Of a DNA stretch of 64,000 bases, positions 28,795 through 38,062 are shown one piece after another. A program made the position numbers and the translations under genes. The stretch comes from an uncultured Paracoccaceae bacterium (lineage in GTDB: Bacteria; Pseudomonadota; Alphaproteobacteria; Rhodobacterales; Rhodobacteraceae), in NCBI GenBank assembly GCA_947501355.1, contig CANMVA010000001.1:1620001-1684000 (forward strand), in the 5' to 3' direction. The notes below the pieces were generated by a model. It had not been told where the DNA came from and made no database searches. It worked only from the letters and a program-made list of their open reading frames with translations. Each line of letters starts with the position of its first letter. Positions within the stretch are counted from its first letter, which is position 1.

Positions 28795-30161
28795 TGCACG
28801 ATCTCTTGCTCGGTCGGTGGCGCGGTGAGGTCGGTATCGGCCCCCGCGAGGGTGTAGGGGGTTGCGAGCACAGTGTTAAGCCGTTCAAACGGGCCGAAAT
28901 CACCGGTCACGGCGGCCTGGATCATCTCTTCAATCCGGTGATTGCGCGGGATGATGGCAGGGTTAGCCGCGCGCATCACGGCCTTTGGGTCGGGCTCCCC
29001 AGCGATGCGGGCGTTCCAGCCTTCCGCCCAGGCGTCGAACGCGGTCGGGTCGACGAACTGATCCCGTGCGCCGCCCTCCGAGAGGCCGCGGAAGGTGTTG
29101 GTGAAATCCGCCTGGTTCGCGGCCATCCGGTCGAGCAGGTCCGACACCAACGCCATATCGCCATCCTGCACAGTGCTTATGCCGATCTTTGACATGAAGA
29201 TCGCGCTGTAAGCCGTTTGAAACGCGGGGATAAAGCTGTTTACGCTTTCTGTGAAACTCTCGATGGCGGCGTCCCGATCTGGCATCAATTGCAATAGGCT
29301 TGTCGCAAGCTGCGCGAGGTTCCAGGCCGCAATATCGGGCTGATTGTTATAGGCATACCGCCCGAACTGGTCGATGGAGCTGAACTTGGTTTCCGGGTGA
29401 TAGGCGTCCATGAAGGCGCAGGGGCCGTAGTCGATGGTTTCGCCGGAAATGGCGCAATTGTCGGTGTTCATCACGCCGTGGATAAAGCCGAGCGACATCC
29501 ATTTCGCGATCAGCTCTGCCTGCGCGCTCATCACGGCGTCGAGCAGCCCCTGAGGACCGTCCGCGTCCGGGTAGTGGCGCGCGATGCAGTGATCGACAAG
29601 CGTCTGCAGCGCGGGCGCATCGGTGCGGGAGGCGAAGTATTGGAACGTGCCGACGCGGATGTGGCTCGCAGCCACACGGGTCAGGATAGCCCCGGGGAGC
29701 GGGGCCTCGCGCAGGACGATCTCTCCTGTTGTGACGGCGGCCAAAGCACGGGTCGTCGGCACACCGGCTGCGTGCATGAATTCCGACACGACATACTCGC
29801 GCAACACCGGGCCGAGCCAGGCGCGCCCGTCGCCTGAACGGCTGTAAGGCGTGGGGCCTGAGCCTTTGAGTTGGATGTCATGACCACCGACTTCGCCCAA
29901 CAAGATCGCGCGGCCATCGCCAAGCTGAGGGTTCCAGTGGCCGAATTGATGACCGGCATAGACCTGCGCCAGTGGCTCGGCGTCACCTGGAATGGTATTT
30001 CCCGCAAAAACAGAGGCTTCCGGCGCACCTTTAATGTTCAGCTCAGCAGCCAAACGTTCGTTGTAAGCGACAAGTTTTGGCGTTTTGACCGGGGTTGGTC
30101 GCAGCTTGGTATACAGGCGGTCGGGCAGTTTGGCGTAGGTGTTCTCGAAAGGAAAATCCAT
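28773..30161 (-). CDS. selO: Protein adenylyltransferase SelO (YdiU)
   Basis: A 462-residue pseudokinase-fold enzyme that transfers AMP to proteins in the known family. Motifs are LAQVYAGHQFGHWNPQLGDGRAILLGE (N-lobe; read in parts), LKGSGPTPYSR, GRAWLGPVLREYVVSE, RVAASHIRVGTFQYFA, and the HGVMNTDNCAISGETIDYGPCAFMD region with the metal-binding Asn/Asp. The C-terminus reads QTFCGT, so a Cys stands where eukaryotic SelO has selenocysteine. Start overlaps the GNAT stop by one base. It ends a four-gene minus-strand run: mazG-nucleoside hydrolase-GNAT-selO. Confidence 0.95.
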   Translation of the reverse strand: MDFPFENTYAKLPDRLYTKLRPTPVKTPKLVAYNERLAAELNIKGAPEASVFAGNTIPGDAEPLAQVYAGHQFGHWNPQLGDGRAILLGEVGGHDIQLKGSGPTPYSRSGDGRAWLGPVLREYVVSEFMHAAGVPTTRALAAVTTGEIVLREAPLPGAILTRVAASHIRVGTFQYFASRTDAPALQTLVDHCIARHYPDADGPQGLLDAVMSAQAELIAKWMSLGFIHGVMNTDNCAISGETIDYGPCAFMDAYHPETKFSSIDQFGRYAYNNQPDIAAWNLAQLATSLLQLMPDRDAAIESFTESVNSFIPAFQTAYSAIFMSKIGISTVQDGDMALVSDLLDRMAANQADFTNTFRGLSEGGARDQFVDPTAFDAWAEGWNARIAGEPDPKAVMRAANPAIIPRNHRIEEMIQAAVTGDFGPFERLNTVLATPYTLAGADTDLTAPPTEQEIVHQTFCGT

Positions 30162-30607
30162 CAGAGCATCCGTGTCATGAGGTTGTATCCGTCGCGCGGC
30201 TCAAACCCCAGACGGTGGTAAAGATCCTGCGCGCGGGTGTTCTCCCTGTGCACTTCCAGATGCAGGGCTTTCAGCCCGACACCGGCCAGCGCTTTGGGCA
30301 GCTCGATCAGCACTTCGGAGCCGATGCCACGCCCCCGCACGCTTTCCCTGATATAGATCTCGTCGATGAACCCGTCCATGCCGCCCAAGGTGATGGACCA
30401 GCCAAACGACAGGATCACATAGCCGATGGGCGCCTTTTGCGGGCCGATCAGATAGGCCATGCCAAGGGGCGAGCCGTTCAGTAGCGGATCAAGGGCCGCG
30501 GCGCGATGCTCGTCGGAGTAATCGAGGCCGTGATGGGCGTGAAACTGCGCCATGAGCGGCAGGAGGCACGCGGCATCCTCTGGCCCGGCGAGATGCAGCG
30601 CGGTCAT
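30161..30607 (-). CDS. GNAT-family N-acetyltransferase
   Basis: A 148-residue acetyltransferase. The acetyl-CoA loop is RESVRGRGIGSEVLIELPKAL; preceding DGFIDEIYI and following LHLEVHRENTRAQDLYHRLGFEPRDGY complete motifs A and B. Substrate unknown. ATG at 30607 overlaps the stop of the nucleoside hydrolase gene (ATGA); an upstream in-frame extension lacks family character. Confidence 0.87.
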   Translation of the reverse strand: MTALHLAGPEDAACLLPLMAQFHAHHGLDYSDEHRAAALDPLLNGSPLGMAYLIGPQKAPIGYVILSFGWSITLGGMDGFIDEIYIRESVRGRGIGSEVLIELPKALAGVGLKALHLEVHRENTRAQDLYHRLGFEPRDGYNLMTRML

Positions 30608-31536
30608 AGGGTCGCGATCCGGGTGGTGAGCAGATCGAAGAACCGGTCGGCGTCGATATCGCCCATGAACATCGCGTTGGGTTTGCGGTCGGTGACGCCC
30701 CACCAATCGGCAACGGTCATGCCGAGAGTGAGGTCAGAAGAGGTTTCGACGCAGACATTCACATGACGCCCTGTGAAAAGGTCCGGGTCGATCAGGTAAG
30801 CGATCACGCAAGGGTCATGCAGCGGCGCACCGGGGGAGGCGTATTTCTCCATATCGAACCGGTTGAAGAAATCGGTCCAGGCCGCGACGGCCTCACCGAC
30901 TGGCGTGCCCATATCGCGGAATGCATCCACGCGGGGCTGAGTGGTCAGCGCTTTATGGGTGACGTCCAGCGGCATCACTGTGATCGGAATGCCGGATTTG
31001 AACACGATATCAGCAGCTTCCGGGTCGACGTAAATGTTGAACTCGGCGGTGGAAGTGATGTTGCCAACCTCGAAATAAGCCCCGCCCATCAGGACGATCT
31101 CGCGGATGCGCGGGGCGATGTTGGGAGCTTTTTGCAGCGCGGTCGCGATGTTGGTGAGCGGGCCGAGGGGGCAGAGCGTGACGCCATCGGTGCTGCGTAT
31201 TGTGTCGATGATAAAGTCCACCGCGTAGGCGTCTTGCAGCGGCATGACCGGGTTGGCCATCGGGGGGCCATCAAGGCCGGTTTTGCCATGAACATGCTCG
31301 GCCGTGATCAGCTTGCGGGCCAATGGCGCATCGCACCCCGCAAAGACCTTGATGTCGGTGCGCCGGGCCAATTCACACACAATTCGCGCGTTTTTTTGGG
31401 TCAGGGGCAAGGGTACGTTGCCTGCCACGGCGGTGATGCCCAAGACCTCAACCTCAGGCGAGGCCAGCGCCAGTAGGATCGCGACGGCGTCGTCCTGACC
31501 GGGGTCGGTGTCGATGATGATCGGGCGTTTGCTCAT
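30604..31536 (-). CDS. Inosine-uridine-preferring nucleoside hydrolase family protein
   Basis: A 310-residue hydrolase that splits the N-glycosidic bond of ribonucleosides. The Ca2+-binding N-terminus IIDTDPGQDDAVAILLAL carries the family D-x-D-x-x-x-D-D motif; later motifs are GGAYFEVGNITSTAEFNIYVDPEAA (read in parts) with Glu/Phe/Asn for ribose, and GAPLHDPC with the catalytic-site His and Asp. Preference for purine or pyrimidine is not predictable. ATG at 31536 overlaps the mazG stop (ATGA), suggesting nucleotide/nucleoside housekeeping. Confidence 0.93.
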   Translation of the reverse strand: MSKRPIIIDTDPGQDDAVAILLALASPEVEVLGITAVAGNVPLPLTQKNARIVCELARRTDIKVFAGCDAPLARKLITAEHVHGKTGLDGPPMANPVMPLQDAYAVDFIIDTIRSTDGVTLCPLGPLTNIATALQKAPNIAPRIREIVLMGGAYFEVGNITSTAEFNIYVDPEAADIVFKSGIPITVMPLDVTHKALTTQPRVDAFRDMGTPVGEAVAAWTDFFNRFDMEKYASPGAPLHDPCVIAYLIDPDLFTGRHVNVCVETSSDLTLGMTVADWWGVTDRKPNAMFMGDIDADRFFDLLTTRIATL

Positions 31537-32345
31537 TGCTTTTCCTGCGCTTTCGCGGCGTCCCAAAGGGCGTCCATTTCCTCAAGCGAGCTGTCGGAGG
31601 GCGTCTTGTCTCTCGCCGCTAGCGCGGCTTCAATCGCTTCAAATCGGTGTGTGAACTTGGCGTTTGCGGCACGTAGAGCGGCTTCCGGATCAACCTTCAA
31701 ATGCCGTCCGAGATTTGCCATCACGAACAGCAGATCCCCGAACTCCTCTTCGATCTCGGTCTGGGAGAGGCTGTCTTGCGCCTCCACCAATTCCCGCGCT
31801 TCTTCCTGCATCTTCTCAAGCACTTGCGTTGTCTCTGGCCAGTCAAACCCGACCCGCGCGGCCCGCTTTTGCAGCTTCACCGCACGCAGAAGCGCAGGCA
31901 GGCCGATGGCCACACCGTCCAACGCGCCGCGTTGGGCTTTCCCGGCGCGCTCGGCGGCTTTGATCTTCTCCCAATCGGCAGTTTGCTGGTCGGTAGACTT
32001 CTCCCGGCTTTCCTCGCCGAAGACATGCGGGTGGCGCGCAACCATCTTGTCAGAGATCGCCCGCACGACGCTTTCAAAGCTGAAATATCCGGCCTCCGCG
32101 CCCATCTGCGTATGGTAAATGGTTTGCAACAGCAGATCGCCCAATTCGCCCTCCAACTCCGCCCAATCGGCGCGCTCGATGGCGTCGGCAACCTCATAGG
32201 CTTCCTCGATCGTGTAGGGTGCGATGGAGGAAAAATCCTGTTCGATATCCCACGGACACCCAGTTTCGGGATCACGCAGGCGGCGCATAATCTCAAGAAG
32301 GCGGGGCATCCCGCCATCGGGATCGTGGATCAGGTCATTGGGCAT
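31533..32345 (-). CDS. mazG: Nucleoside triphosphate pyrophosphohydrolase MazG
   Basis: A 270-residue house-cleaning pyrophosphatase that converts NTPs to NMPs. Two MazG domains are present: the first with CPWDIEQDFSSIAPYTIEEAYEVADAIE and ELEGELGDLLLQTIYH, the second with ELVEAQDSLSQTEIEEEFGDLLFVMANL; both carry the EExxE...ExxD metal pattern. The gene leads the mazG-hydrolase-GNAT-selO run and is divergent from the M20 gene. Confidence 0.95.
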   Translation of the reverse strand: MPNDLIHDPDGGMPRLLEIMRRLRDPETGCPWDIEQDFSSIAPYTIEEAYEVADAIERADWAELEGELGDLLLQTIYHTQMGAEAGYFSFESVVRAISDKMVARHPHVFGEESREKSTDQQTADWEKIKAAERAGKAQRGALDGVAIGLPALLRAVKLQKRAARVGFDWPETTQVLEKMQEEARELVEAQDSLSQTEIEEEFGDLLFVMANLGRHLKVDPEAALRAANAKFTHRFEAIEAALAARDKTPSDSSLEEMDALWDAAKAQEKQ

Positions 32346-32407
32346 TGCGGGCAGGTCCGGTGCATGGTTTGCTGCGACGGTATCGCATCACAGCCCGGAG
32401 TCCACCC

Positions 32408-33574
32408 ATGCCCGTCACCAACCGCATCGCCGACTATGCCGAGGATATGACGGCGTGGCGGCGGCACCTGCACCAGCACCCGGAATTGCAGTTCGATTGC
32501 CATGAAACAGCGGCTTTCGTCGCTGAACGGTTGCGCGAGTTCGGCGTCGATGAGCTGCATGAGGGGATCGCGGAAAGCGGGCTTGTGGCGATCATAAACG
32601 GGCAGGGCGACGGGCCGACGATTGGGTTGCGGGCGGACATGGACGCGCTCCCGATGGAGGAAACATCCGGCGCGGAATGGGCCAGCACGGTGCCGGACAA
32701 GATGCATGCCTGCGGCCATGACGGGCACACCACGATGTTGCTGGGGGCCGCGCGCTATCTGGCGGAGACACGCAAGTTTTCGGGCCGCGTGGCGCTGATT
32801 TTCCAACCGGCAGAGGAAGGCGGCGGCGGCGCAGGCGTGATGGTTGAGGAAGGGATTATGGAGCGCTTCGACATCGCGCAGGTCTACGCGCTTCACAACG
32901 CGCCGGGCTTCAAGGAAGGCGCGTTTTACACGACGCCGGGGCCGATCATGGCGGCGGTCGATACGTTTGAGATCCATATCAAGGGTGAGGGCGGGCATGG
33001 TGCGATGCCGCACGAGACCCGCGATCCGATTGTGGCGGCTGTTGGCATGGTGCAGGCGATCCAGACCATCGTGAGCCGGAACCATTACGCGCTGGACGAT
33101 CTGGTCGTCTCGGTCACGCAAATCCACACGGGCAGCGCGGATAACATCATCCCGGAGGCCGCCTATATCTGCGGCACCGTGCGGACCTTCGACAAGGCGG
33201 TGCAGGACATGGTCATGGACCGGATGGCCGCGATTGTGGACGGGCAGGCGGCGGCGTATGGCGTCTCGGCCGAACTGGATTATCAGGTGGGCTATCCCGC
33301 CACGGTGAACGATGCGAGTAAGGCGGCCTTCGCGGCGGATGTCGCCAAGGAAGTGGTCGGCGACGGCAATGTCATCCCCGAAGCAGGGCGCGAGATGGGG
33401 GCTGAGGACTTTGCCTATATGCTTGAAAAACGCCCCGGTGCGTATCTCTTCATCGGACAGGGGGAGAGCGCGGGGCTGCACCACCCGTCCTATGATTTTA
33501 ACGACGAGATCGCGCCCGTTGGGGCGTCGTTCTTTGCGCAACTGGTTGAGCGCGCGCAGCCGTTGGAGCAGTAA
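32408..33574 (+). CDS. M20-family amidohydrolase (hippurate hydrolase-like)
   Basis: A 388-residue zinc-dependent amidohydrolase of the M20D group. Metal motifs are MHACGHDGHTTMLLG (Cys and His), FQPAEEGGGGAG (Glu pair), HNAPG, and HHPSYDFND near the C-terminus; the dimerisation domain begins at GEGGHGAMPHETRDPIVA. Such enzymes remove acyl groups from N-acyl amino acids. ATG at 32408 is chosen because the upstream extension is antisense to the mazG start. It is followed three bases later by speB, hinting at nitrogen compound catabolism. Confidence 0.92.
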   Translation: MPVTNRIADYAEDMTAWRRHLHQHPELQFDCHETAAFVAERLREFGVDELHEGIAESGLVAIINGQGDGPTIGLRADMDALPMEETSGAEWASTVPDKMHACGHDGHTTMLLGAARYLAETRKFSGRVALIFQPAEEGGGGAGVMVEEGIMERFDIAQVYALHNAPGFKEGAFYTTPGPIMAAVDTFEIHIKGEGGHGAMPHETRDPIVAAVGMVQAIQTIVSRNHYALDDLVVSVTQIHTGSADNIIPEAAYICGTVRTFDKAVQDMVMDRMAAIVDGQAAAYGVSAELDYQVGYPATVNDASKAAFAADVAKEVVGDGNVIPEAGREMGAEDFAYMLEKRPGAYLFIGQGESAGLHHPSYDFNDEIAPVGASFFAQLVERAQPLEQ

Positions 33575-33577
33575 CTC

Positions 33578-34552
33578 ATGGCGTTGAAAGACAGTGCCAC
33601 CGATGTGGACAACGCCCTGACGCGGGACGGCTATCGCGGGCTGTCGTTCGAGAACGCCTTTGGCGGTGTGACCTCGTTTATGCGGCGCACCTATACCAAG
33701 GATCTGACGGGCGTCGATCTGGCCGTGACGGGGGTGCCGTTTGATCAAGCGGTGACGCATCGCCCCGGCACGCGGTTTGGGCCGCGCGCCATTCGGGAGG
33801 CCTCCACGCTGCAACCCTGCGATCCGCCTTATGGCTGGGATATCAACCCCTTGACCGAGTTCAACGTGGCTGATTACGGCGATCTGGCCTTTGACTATGG
33901 CCATATCGCGAAGTTCCCTGACGCGCTGACCAACCATATTCGCGGCATCCTGCAAGCCGGGGCCGGGTCGCTGGTTCTGGGGGGCGATCACTATATCAGC
34001 TTCCCGATCCTGCGCGCCTATGCCGAGAAGTTTGGCCCGCTCAGCCTTCTGCAATTTGATGCGCATTCCGACACTTGGCCCGACGATGACATGACCCGTA
34101 TTGATCACGGTACGATGTTCTACAAGGCCGTGAAAGAAGGGCTGATCGTGCCCGAACGCTCGGTCCAGGTGGGCATTCGCACGACGAATGAAGACACGCT
34201 GGGTGTGAACATCATTGACGCGGCAGAGGTGCATCGGATGGGGCCGGAGGCCACGGTCGCCAAGATCAAAGCGATCCTTGGGGGGCACGCGACCTATCTG
34301 ACCTTCGACATTGATGCGCTGGACCCGGCCTTTGCGCCCGGCACCGGAACGCCGGTCTGGGGCGGGCTGACCAGCGCGCAAGCGGTGGCGATGCTGCAGG
34401 CGCTGAAGGGTATCAATATGGTGGGGTGTGACGTTGTCGAAGTGTCTCCGCCTTTTGATACAACAGGCGCAACGGCCGTCGCAGGGGCGCATGTGACAAC
34501 GGAACTGATGTGTCTCTATTGTTATAACAAACGATCCAGATCAGGGGGTTAG
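33578..34552 (+). CDS. speB: Agmatinase / ureohydrolase family
   Basis: A 324-residue Mn2+-dependent ureohydrolase. The three metal motifs are LVLGGDHYISFPI (His), LQFDAHSDTW (Asp-His-Asp) and LTFDIDALDPAFAPGTGTPVWGG (Asp-Asp). Spacing fits agmatinase, yielding putrescine and urea; guanidinobutyrase or related ureohydrolases are alternatives because substrate loops cannot be judged by eye. It follows the M20 gene by three bases and is followed by the DUF1499 gene three bases later. Confidence 0.9.
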   Translation: MALKDSATDVDNALTRDGYRGLSFENAFGGVTSFMRRTYTKDLTGVDLAVTGVPFDQAVTHRPGTRFGPRAIREASTLQPCDPPYGWDINPLTEFNVADYGDLAFDYGHIAKFPDALTNHIRGILQAGAGSLVLGGDHYISFPILRAYAEKFGPLSLLQFDAHSDTWPDDDMTRIDHGTMFYKAVKEGLIVPERSVQVGIRTTNEDTLGVNIIDAAEVHRMGPEATVAKIKAILGGHATYLTFDIDALDPAFAPGTGTPVWGGLTSAQAVAMLQALKGINMVGCDVVEVSPPFDTTGATAVAGAHVTTELMCLYCYNKRSRSGG

Positions 34553-34555
34553 ACG

Positions 34556-35002
34556 ATGAAGCTCATCTTGTCTTTGGTGCTTTTGGCCGTCATCGTGGGG
34601 TTGGCCTATATCCGTCTGGCCCCTAGCAATCGTGAGGCATGGCACACGGATGCGATGCAAGCGACCCCTCAGGTCGGGCATTTCGTCGTGCGCCCCGAGG
34701 GCGGTGACCTTGCCAGCCCGGTCTACAGCGACAGCCCGGTTGATCTGCTGACGCGCTTTGATGCCGTCGCGACGGCGGACCCGCGCACGTCCCGGTTCGC
34801 CGGCAGCCCCGAAGAGGGCCGCATCACCTACATCAGCCGCTCGCGGATCATCGGGTTTCCCGACTACACGACGGTTCAGGCCACCCCGGTCGAGGGTGGC
34901 ACGGCGTTGGTGATCCATGCGCGGCTGCGCTTTGGGCAGTCTGACCTAGGAGTCAACGCTGCCCGCGTCACCCGTTGGCTGGACGCTTTGGTTCAGGGAT
35001 GA
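34556..35002 (+). CDS. DUF1499 domain-containing protein
   Basis: A 148-residue protein with an N-terminal hydrophobic helix (LILSLVLLAVIVGLAYI, residues 3-19), probably a membrane anchor, and the DUF1499 domain: TYISRSRIIGFPDYTTVQATP and LVIHARLRFGQSDLGVNAARVTRWL. Function unknown. It is third in the speB unit. Its last 57 bases overlap the end of the convergent gene at 34946-35227. Confidence 0.82.
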   Translation: MKLILSLVLLAVIVGLAYIRLAPSNREAWHTDAMQATPQVGHFVVRPEGGDLASPVYSDSPVDLLTRFDAVATADPRTSRFAGSPEEGRITYISRSRIIGFPDYTTVQATPVEGGTALVIHARLRFGQSDLGVNAARVTRWLDALVQG

Positions 35003-35227
35003 GCTGAGACAGCCATTCTGCACCTCGCGCCACATCGGATTGTTCAAAGACATCTGGCATTGCGCCGTGAACATGCGGCCACCGACATTCAGGCAGATCA
35101 TTTCGCCCAGTTCGATGCGTTCGCCGCCTTGATCGGTGCAATAACAGTCGACCGTTTTGCCGCCGCTCGTAACATCGGCCAGAGCGGGGGTGGTCAATAG
35201 GATCAGAAGGGATGCAAAATATTTCAT
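34946..35227 (-). CDS. Small secreted protein, function unknown
   Basis: A 93-residue exported protein with a signal peptide (MKYFASLLILLTTPALA, cleavage after residue 17). The mature part has four cysteines (VDCYCTDQGG, MICLNVGG, AQCQMS) plus a further C near the end (NGCLSSS), suggesting disulfides. I do not recognise a characterised family. AGGCGG lies just before the ATG at 35227. Its 3' part overlaps the DUF1499 gene on the other strand by 57 bases. Confidence 0.75.
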   Translation of the reverse strand: MKYFASLLILLTTPALADVTSGGKTVDCYCTDQGGERIELGEMICLNVGGRMFTAQCQMSLNNPMWREVQNGCLSSSLNQSVQPTGDAGSVDS

Positions 35228-35289
35228 GCCGCCTAAAATAGCATGATCTGCACTCTTGACCAAGTTGATTGCATAAGGGAAGCACCCCC

Positions 35290-36342
35290 ATGGTTCCTTT
35301 TGAAAAACTTGAGCGAATTCGCCAGCGCTTCCAGTTTCTGGAGGCCAAGATGGCTGACGGGGCCGCTAGCGAGGATATCGCAGCGCTAGCCAAGGAGTAT
35401 TCTGACCTTAAACCCGTGGTGGAAGAGGTCGAGGCCTATATGCAGCTTGTCTCGGATATCGACGAGGCCGAGGCGATGCTCGCGGACCCCGAGATGAAGG
35501 AATTGGCCGAGGAAGAATTGCCAGGGCTCAAGGCGCGCTTGCCGGAGGCCGAGCATTCGATCCGCCTGACGCTGCTGCCCAAGGATGCGGCTGATGCCAA
35601 GCCCGCGATGATCGAGATCAGGCCTGGGACGGGCGGGGATGAGGCCTCGCTTTTCGCGGGCGATCTGCTGCGGATGTATCAGCGCTATGCCGAGACGCGG
35701 GGCTGGAAGTTCACCGTGATGGAGCTGAGCGAGACCGAGTTGGGCGGCATCAAGGAAGTGGTCGCCAATATCACTGGCGAGAACGTCTTTGCCCGGCTGA
35801 AATATGAAAGCGGTGTGCACCGGGTGCAGCGCGTGCCGACAACGGAAAGTGGCGGGCGCATCCATACGTCTGCGGCGACTGTGGCCGTTTTGCCGGAAGC
35901 CGAGGACGTGGATATCCACATTGATCCCGTCGATATCCGCATCGACACGATGCGGGCCAGCGGCTCTGGCGGGCAGCATGTGAACACGACCGATTCTGCC
36001 GTGCGCATCACCCATATGCCGTCGGGGATTGTTGTGACGTCGTCCGAGAAATCCCAGCACCGTAACCGTGAGATCGCGATGCAGGTGCTCAAGACCCGGC
36101 TGTATGATCTGGAACGTCAGCGCGTGGACAGCGAACGCTCTGAGGATCGCAAAAGTCAGGTCGGCAGCGGCGACAGGTCCGAGCGTATCCGCACCTACAA
36201 CTTCCCGCAGGGACGCATGACCGATCACCGCATCAACCTGACGCTCTACAAGCTCGATCAGGTGATGCAGGGTGATCTGGACGAGATTATCGACGCGCTC
36301 ACCGCAGAGGATCAGGCGAGCCAGTTGGCAGAAATGTCGTGA
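35290..36342 (+). CDS. prfA: Peptide chain release factor 1
   Basis: Recognises UAA/UAG stop codons and triggers peptide release. 350 residues, normal. The GGQ catalytic loop is in [18 protein letters not shown], and the codon-reading segment includes [20 protein letters not shown] with the PxT-type motif. ATG at 35290 is chosen; an in-frame TTG at 35269 is possible. The stop codon overlaps the GTG start of prmC, which encodes the enzyme that methylates this GGQ glutamine. Confidence 0.97.
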   Translation: MVPFEKLERIRQRFQFLEAKMADGAASEDIAALAKEYSDLKPVVEEVEAYMQLVSDIDEAEAMLADPEMKELAEEELPGLKARLPEAEHSIRLTLLPKDAADAKPAMIEIRPGTGGDEASLFAGDLLRMYQRYAETRGWKFTVMELSETELGGIKEVVANITGENVFARLKYESGVHRVQRVPTTESGGRIHTSAATVAVLPEAEDVDIHIDPVDIRIDTMRASGSGGQHVNTTDSAVRITHMPSGIVVTSSEKSQHRNREIAMQVLKTRLYDLERQRVDSERSEDRKSQVGSGDRSERIRTYNFPQGRMTDHRINLTLYKLDQVMQGDLDEIIDALTAEDQASQLAEMS

Positions 36343-37205
36343 GCGACAAAAGCGCTGCGATCTCTCGGTTGATTGCGGACGGGGCAGCACAGCTGCACGC
36401 CGCGGGGATCGTGAACCCGGACCGGGATGCCCGCCTGCTGCTGGCCCATCATTGGGGCGTGCCGTCCGATATGGTCTATCCGCCCTATACCCATCCGCAA
36501 CTTTTGGAGGCGTTCGGGCAGGCGGCCGGGAACGTGGAGGGCTTTCTCAATGTGATCGCGGAACGGGCGCGGGGGCGGCCTGTCTCGAAGATCATCGGCG
36601 CGCGGGAGTTCTGGAAACACCGCTTTCGCGTTACGGATGATGTGCTTGATCCACGCCCGGAGACGGAAACGCTGATCGAACGCGCGCTGGAACGTCCATT
36701 TGAAACCTTGCTTGATCTGGGCACCGGGTCGGGCTGCATCCTGCTGTCGCTGCTGGCAGAACGCCCCACGGTGCGGGGCGTCGGGGTTGATGTAAGCGAC
36801 GCCGCACTGGCTGTCGCCGCCGAGAATGCAAAGCGATTGAACGTGACGAATCGTGCGCGTCTGATCCGGTCGGATTGGTTTTCTCAGGTGACAGGCGTGT
36901 TCGATCTGATCGTCTCCAACCCGCCTTACATTGCTGAAAGCGAGATGGCAGCGCTTGCGCCGGATGTGCGCCTGCATGACCCGCAGATCGCGCTGACGCC
37001 GGGGGGCGACGGGCTAAACGCTTATCGTGTGATCTGCGCCGGTGTTGCGCCGCATCTGGCCTCAAACGGTCGCTTGATCGTCGAGATCGGGCCAACCCAA
37101 GCGCAGGCCGTCAGCGATCTGATGCGGGCGGCAGGGCTTGAAAATATCACGGTCCATCCCGATCTGGATGGGCGTGACAGGGTCGTGAGCGGGCAGAAAG
37201 CCTAA
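36339..37205 (+). CDS. prmC: Release factor glutamine methyltransferase
   Basis: A 288-residue SAM-dependent methyltransferase acting on the GGQ glutamine of release factors. The SAM loop is [16 protein letters not shown] and the catalytic motif is [15 protein letters not shown] (NPPY). The N-terminal helical RF-binding domain precedes. Start is GTG at 36339, in the GTGA overlap with prfA. A terminator follows at 37253-37272. Confidence 0.95.
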   Translation: MSDKSAAISRLIADGAAQLHAAGIVNPDRDARLLLAHHWGVPSDMVYPPYTHPQLLEAFGQAAGNVEGFLNVIAERARGRPVSKIIGAREFWKHRFRVTDDVLDPRPETETLIERALERPFETLLDLGTGSGCILLSLLAERPTVRGVGVDVSDAALAVAAENAKRLNVTNRARLIRSDWFSQVTGVFDLIVSNPPYIAESEMAALAPDVRLHDPQIALTPGGDGLNAYRVICAGVAPHLASNGRLIVEIGPTQAQAVSDLMRAAGLENITVHPDLDGRDRVVSGQKA

Positions 37206-37252
37206 CCAGTCTTTAACAAATGCCCAAAAACGATTGGATTTGGCGAAATTAT

Positions 37253-37272
37253 GCTGCATGGCGCAGCTTTTT
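37253..37272 (+). terminator. Rho-independent terminator after prmC
   Basis: GCTGC (37253-37257), loop ATGGC-type bases, GCAGC (37263-37267), then five T (37268-37272). It ends the prfA-prmC unit. Confidence 0.75.
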
Positions 37273-37426
37273 ACTTGCCCCGTCTGCTCCCGCATGGTTT
37301 TAACTTGAGTATCGCAGAGGCGGAGCCGGTATCGCTCCCCCCGATCAATTGCCAAAATATCGCACCGCAGGCTGCTTTTTCAGCAGAGGCACAGCGAAAG
37401 CCAACAAAAGGTTGGACGTCTATCAA

Positions 37427-37972
37427 ATGAGATCATCGAAGTCCCGGTCGCGGTCCAAAGGGAACCGCAACAACAATCGGCAGGTTGGCAACGTCGTCAA
37501 TCGCGTGTTCGACAGTTCTGGCCCTGAGGGCAAAGTGCGCGGCACGCCACAGCAGATCATCGACAAATACAACCAGCTGGCGCGCGACGCGACGCTCAGC
37601 AATGACCGCGTGGCGGCTGAGAATTTCCAGCAGCATGCCGAGCATTACACCCGCATGCTGGGTGAGGCCCTGCGCGAGCAGGAAGCCCGCCGCGAGCAGC
37701 AGGAACGCGAACAGGCCGAGCGCCAGCAACAGCAGCGTGAACGTGACCGCGAGCGTGAAGAACAACGCAAGCAGCGCCAGCAGGAGGAGGCCAACAAGGC
37801 CGATCCGGGCTCGGCACCGCAGCCCGATCTGAGCGACAATACCGGTGGTCTGGTTGAAACGCCCGAAGCGCAGATCATTGCCGCCGAACCGCAGGCCGAA
37901 AAGCCCAAGCGCCCGCGCAAGCCCCGCAAGCCGAAAGCATCGGAAAACGATGCGCCTGAGGCGGCGGAGTAA
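37427..37972 (+). CDS. DUF4167 domain-containing protein
   Basis: A 181-residue protein. The N-terminal 80 residues are the DUF4167 domain: basic start RSSKSRSRSKGNRNNNRQ, then VVNRVFDSSGPEGKVRGTP and IIDKYNQLARDATLSNDRVAAENFQQHAEHY (read in parts). A long Gln/Arg/Glu-rich coiled coil follows (about 85-130) and a Pro/Lys-rich tail with KPKRPRKPRKPK. The architecture is widespread in alphaproteobacteria; RNA binding has been proposed for it but is not shown here. ATG at 37427 starts at the usual basic N-terminus. Confidence 0.85.
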   Translation: MRSSKSRSRSKGNRNNNRQVGNVVNRVFDSSGPEGKVRGTPQQIIDKYNQLARDATLSNDRVAAENFQQHAEHYTRMLGEALREQEARREQQEREQAERQQQQRERDREREEQRKQRQQEEANKADPGSAPQPDLSDNTGGLVETPEAQIIAAEPQAEKPKRPRKPRKPKASENDAPEAAE

Positions 37973-38060
37973 AAGTTTTCAGAAAACTTTCTGCAAAACT
38001 CTTTTGAAGAGTTTTGGCCCCGGATCAGAGCGAAAAGCACAAGCGGTTGCCGCGTGCTTT
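37972..38060. repeat. Three consecutive hairpins between convergent genes
   Basis: AAAGTTTT/AAAACTTT (37972-37979, 37983-37990), AAAACTC/GAGTTTT (37995-38001, 38009-38015), and AAAGCAC/GTGCTTT (38034-38040, 38054-38060). The third probably terminates both the DUF4167 gene and the lpt-rsmA operon. The first two look like an intergenic repeat unit. Confidence 0.7.
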
Positions 38061-38062
38061 GC

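Noticed and set aside
32330-34492. 720-codon open frame on the minus strand
   Set aside because: It is antisense to the M20 and speB genes, rich in Arg/His/Pro as expected from a GC-rich codon shadow, and shows no domain.
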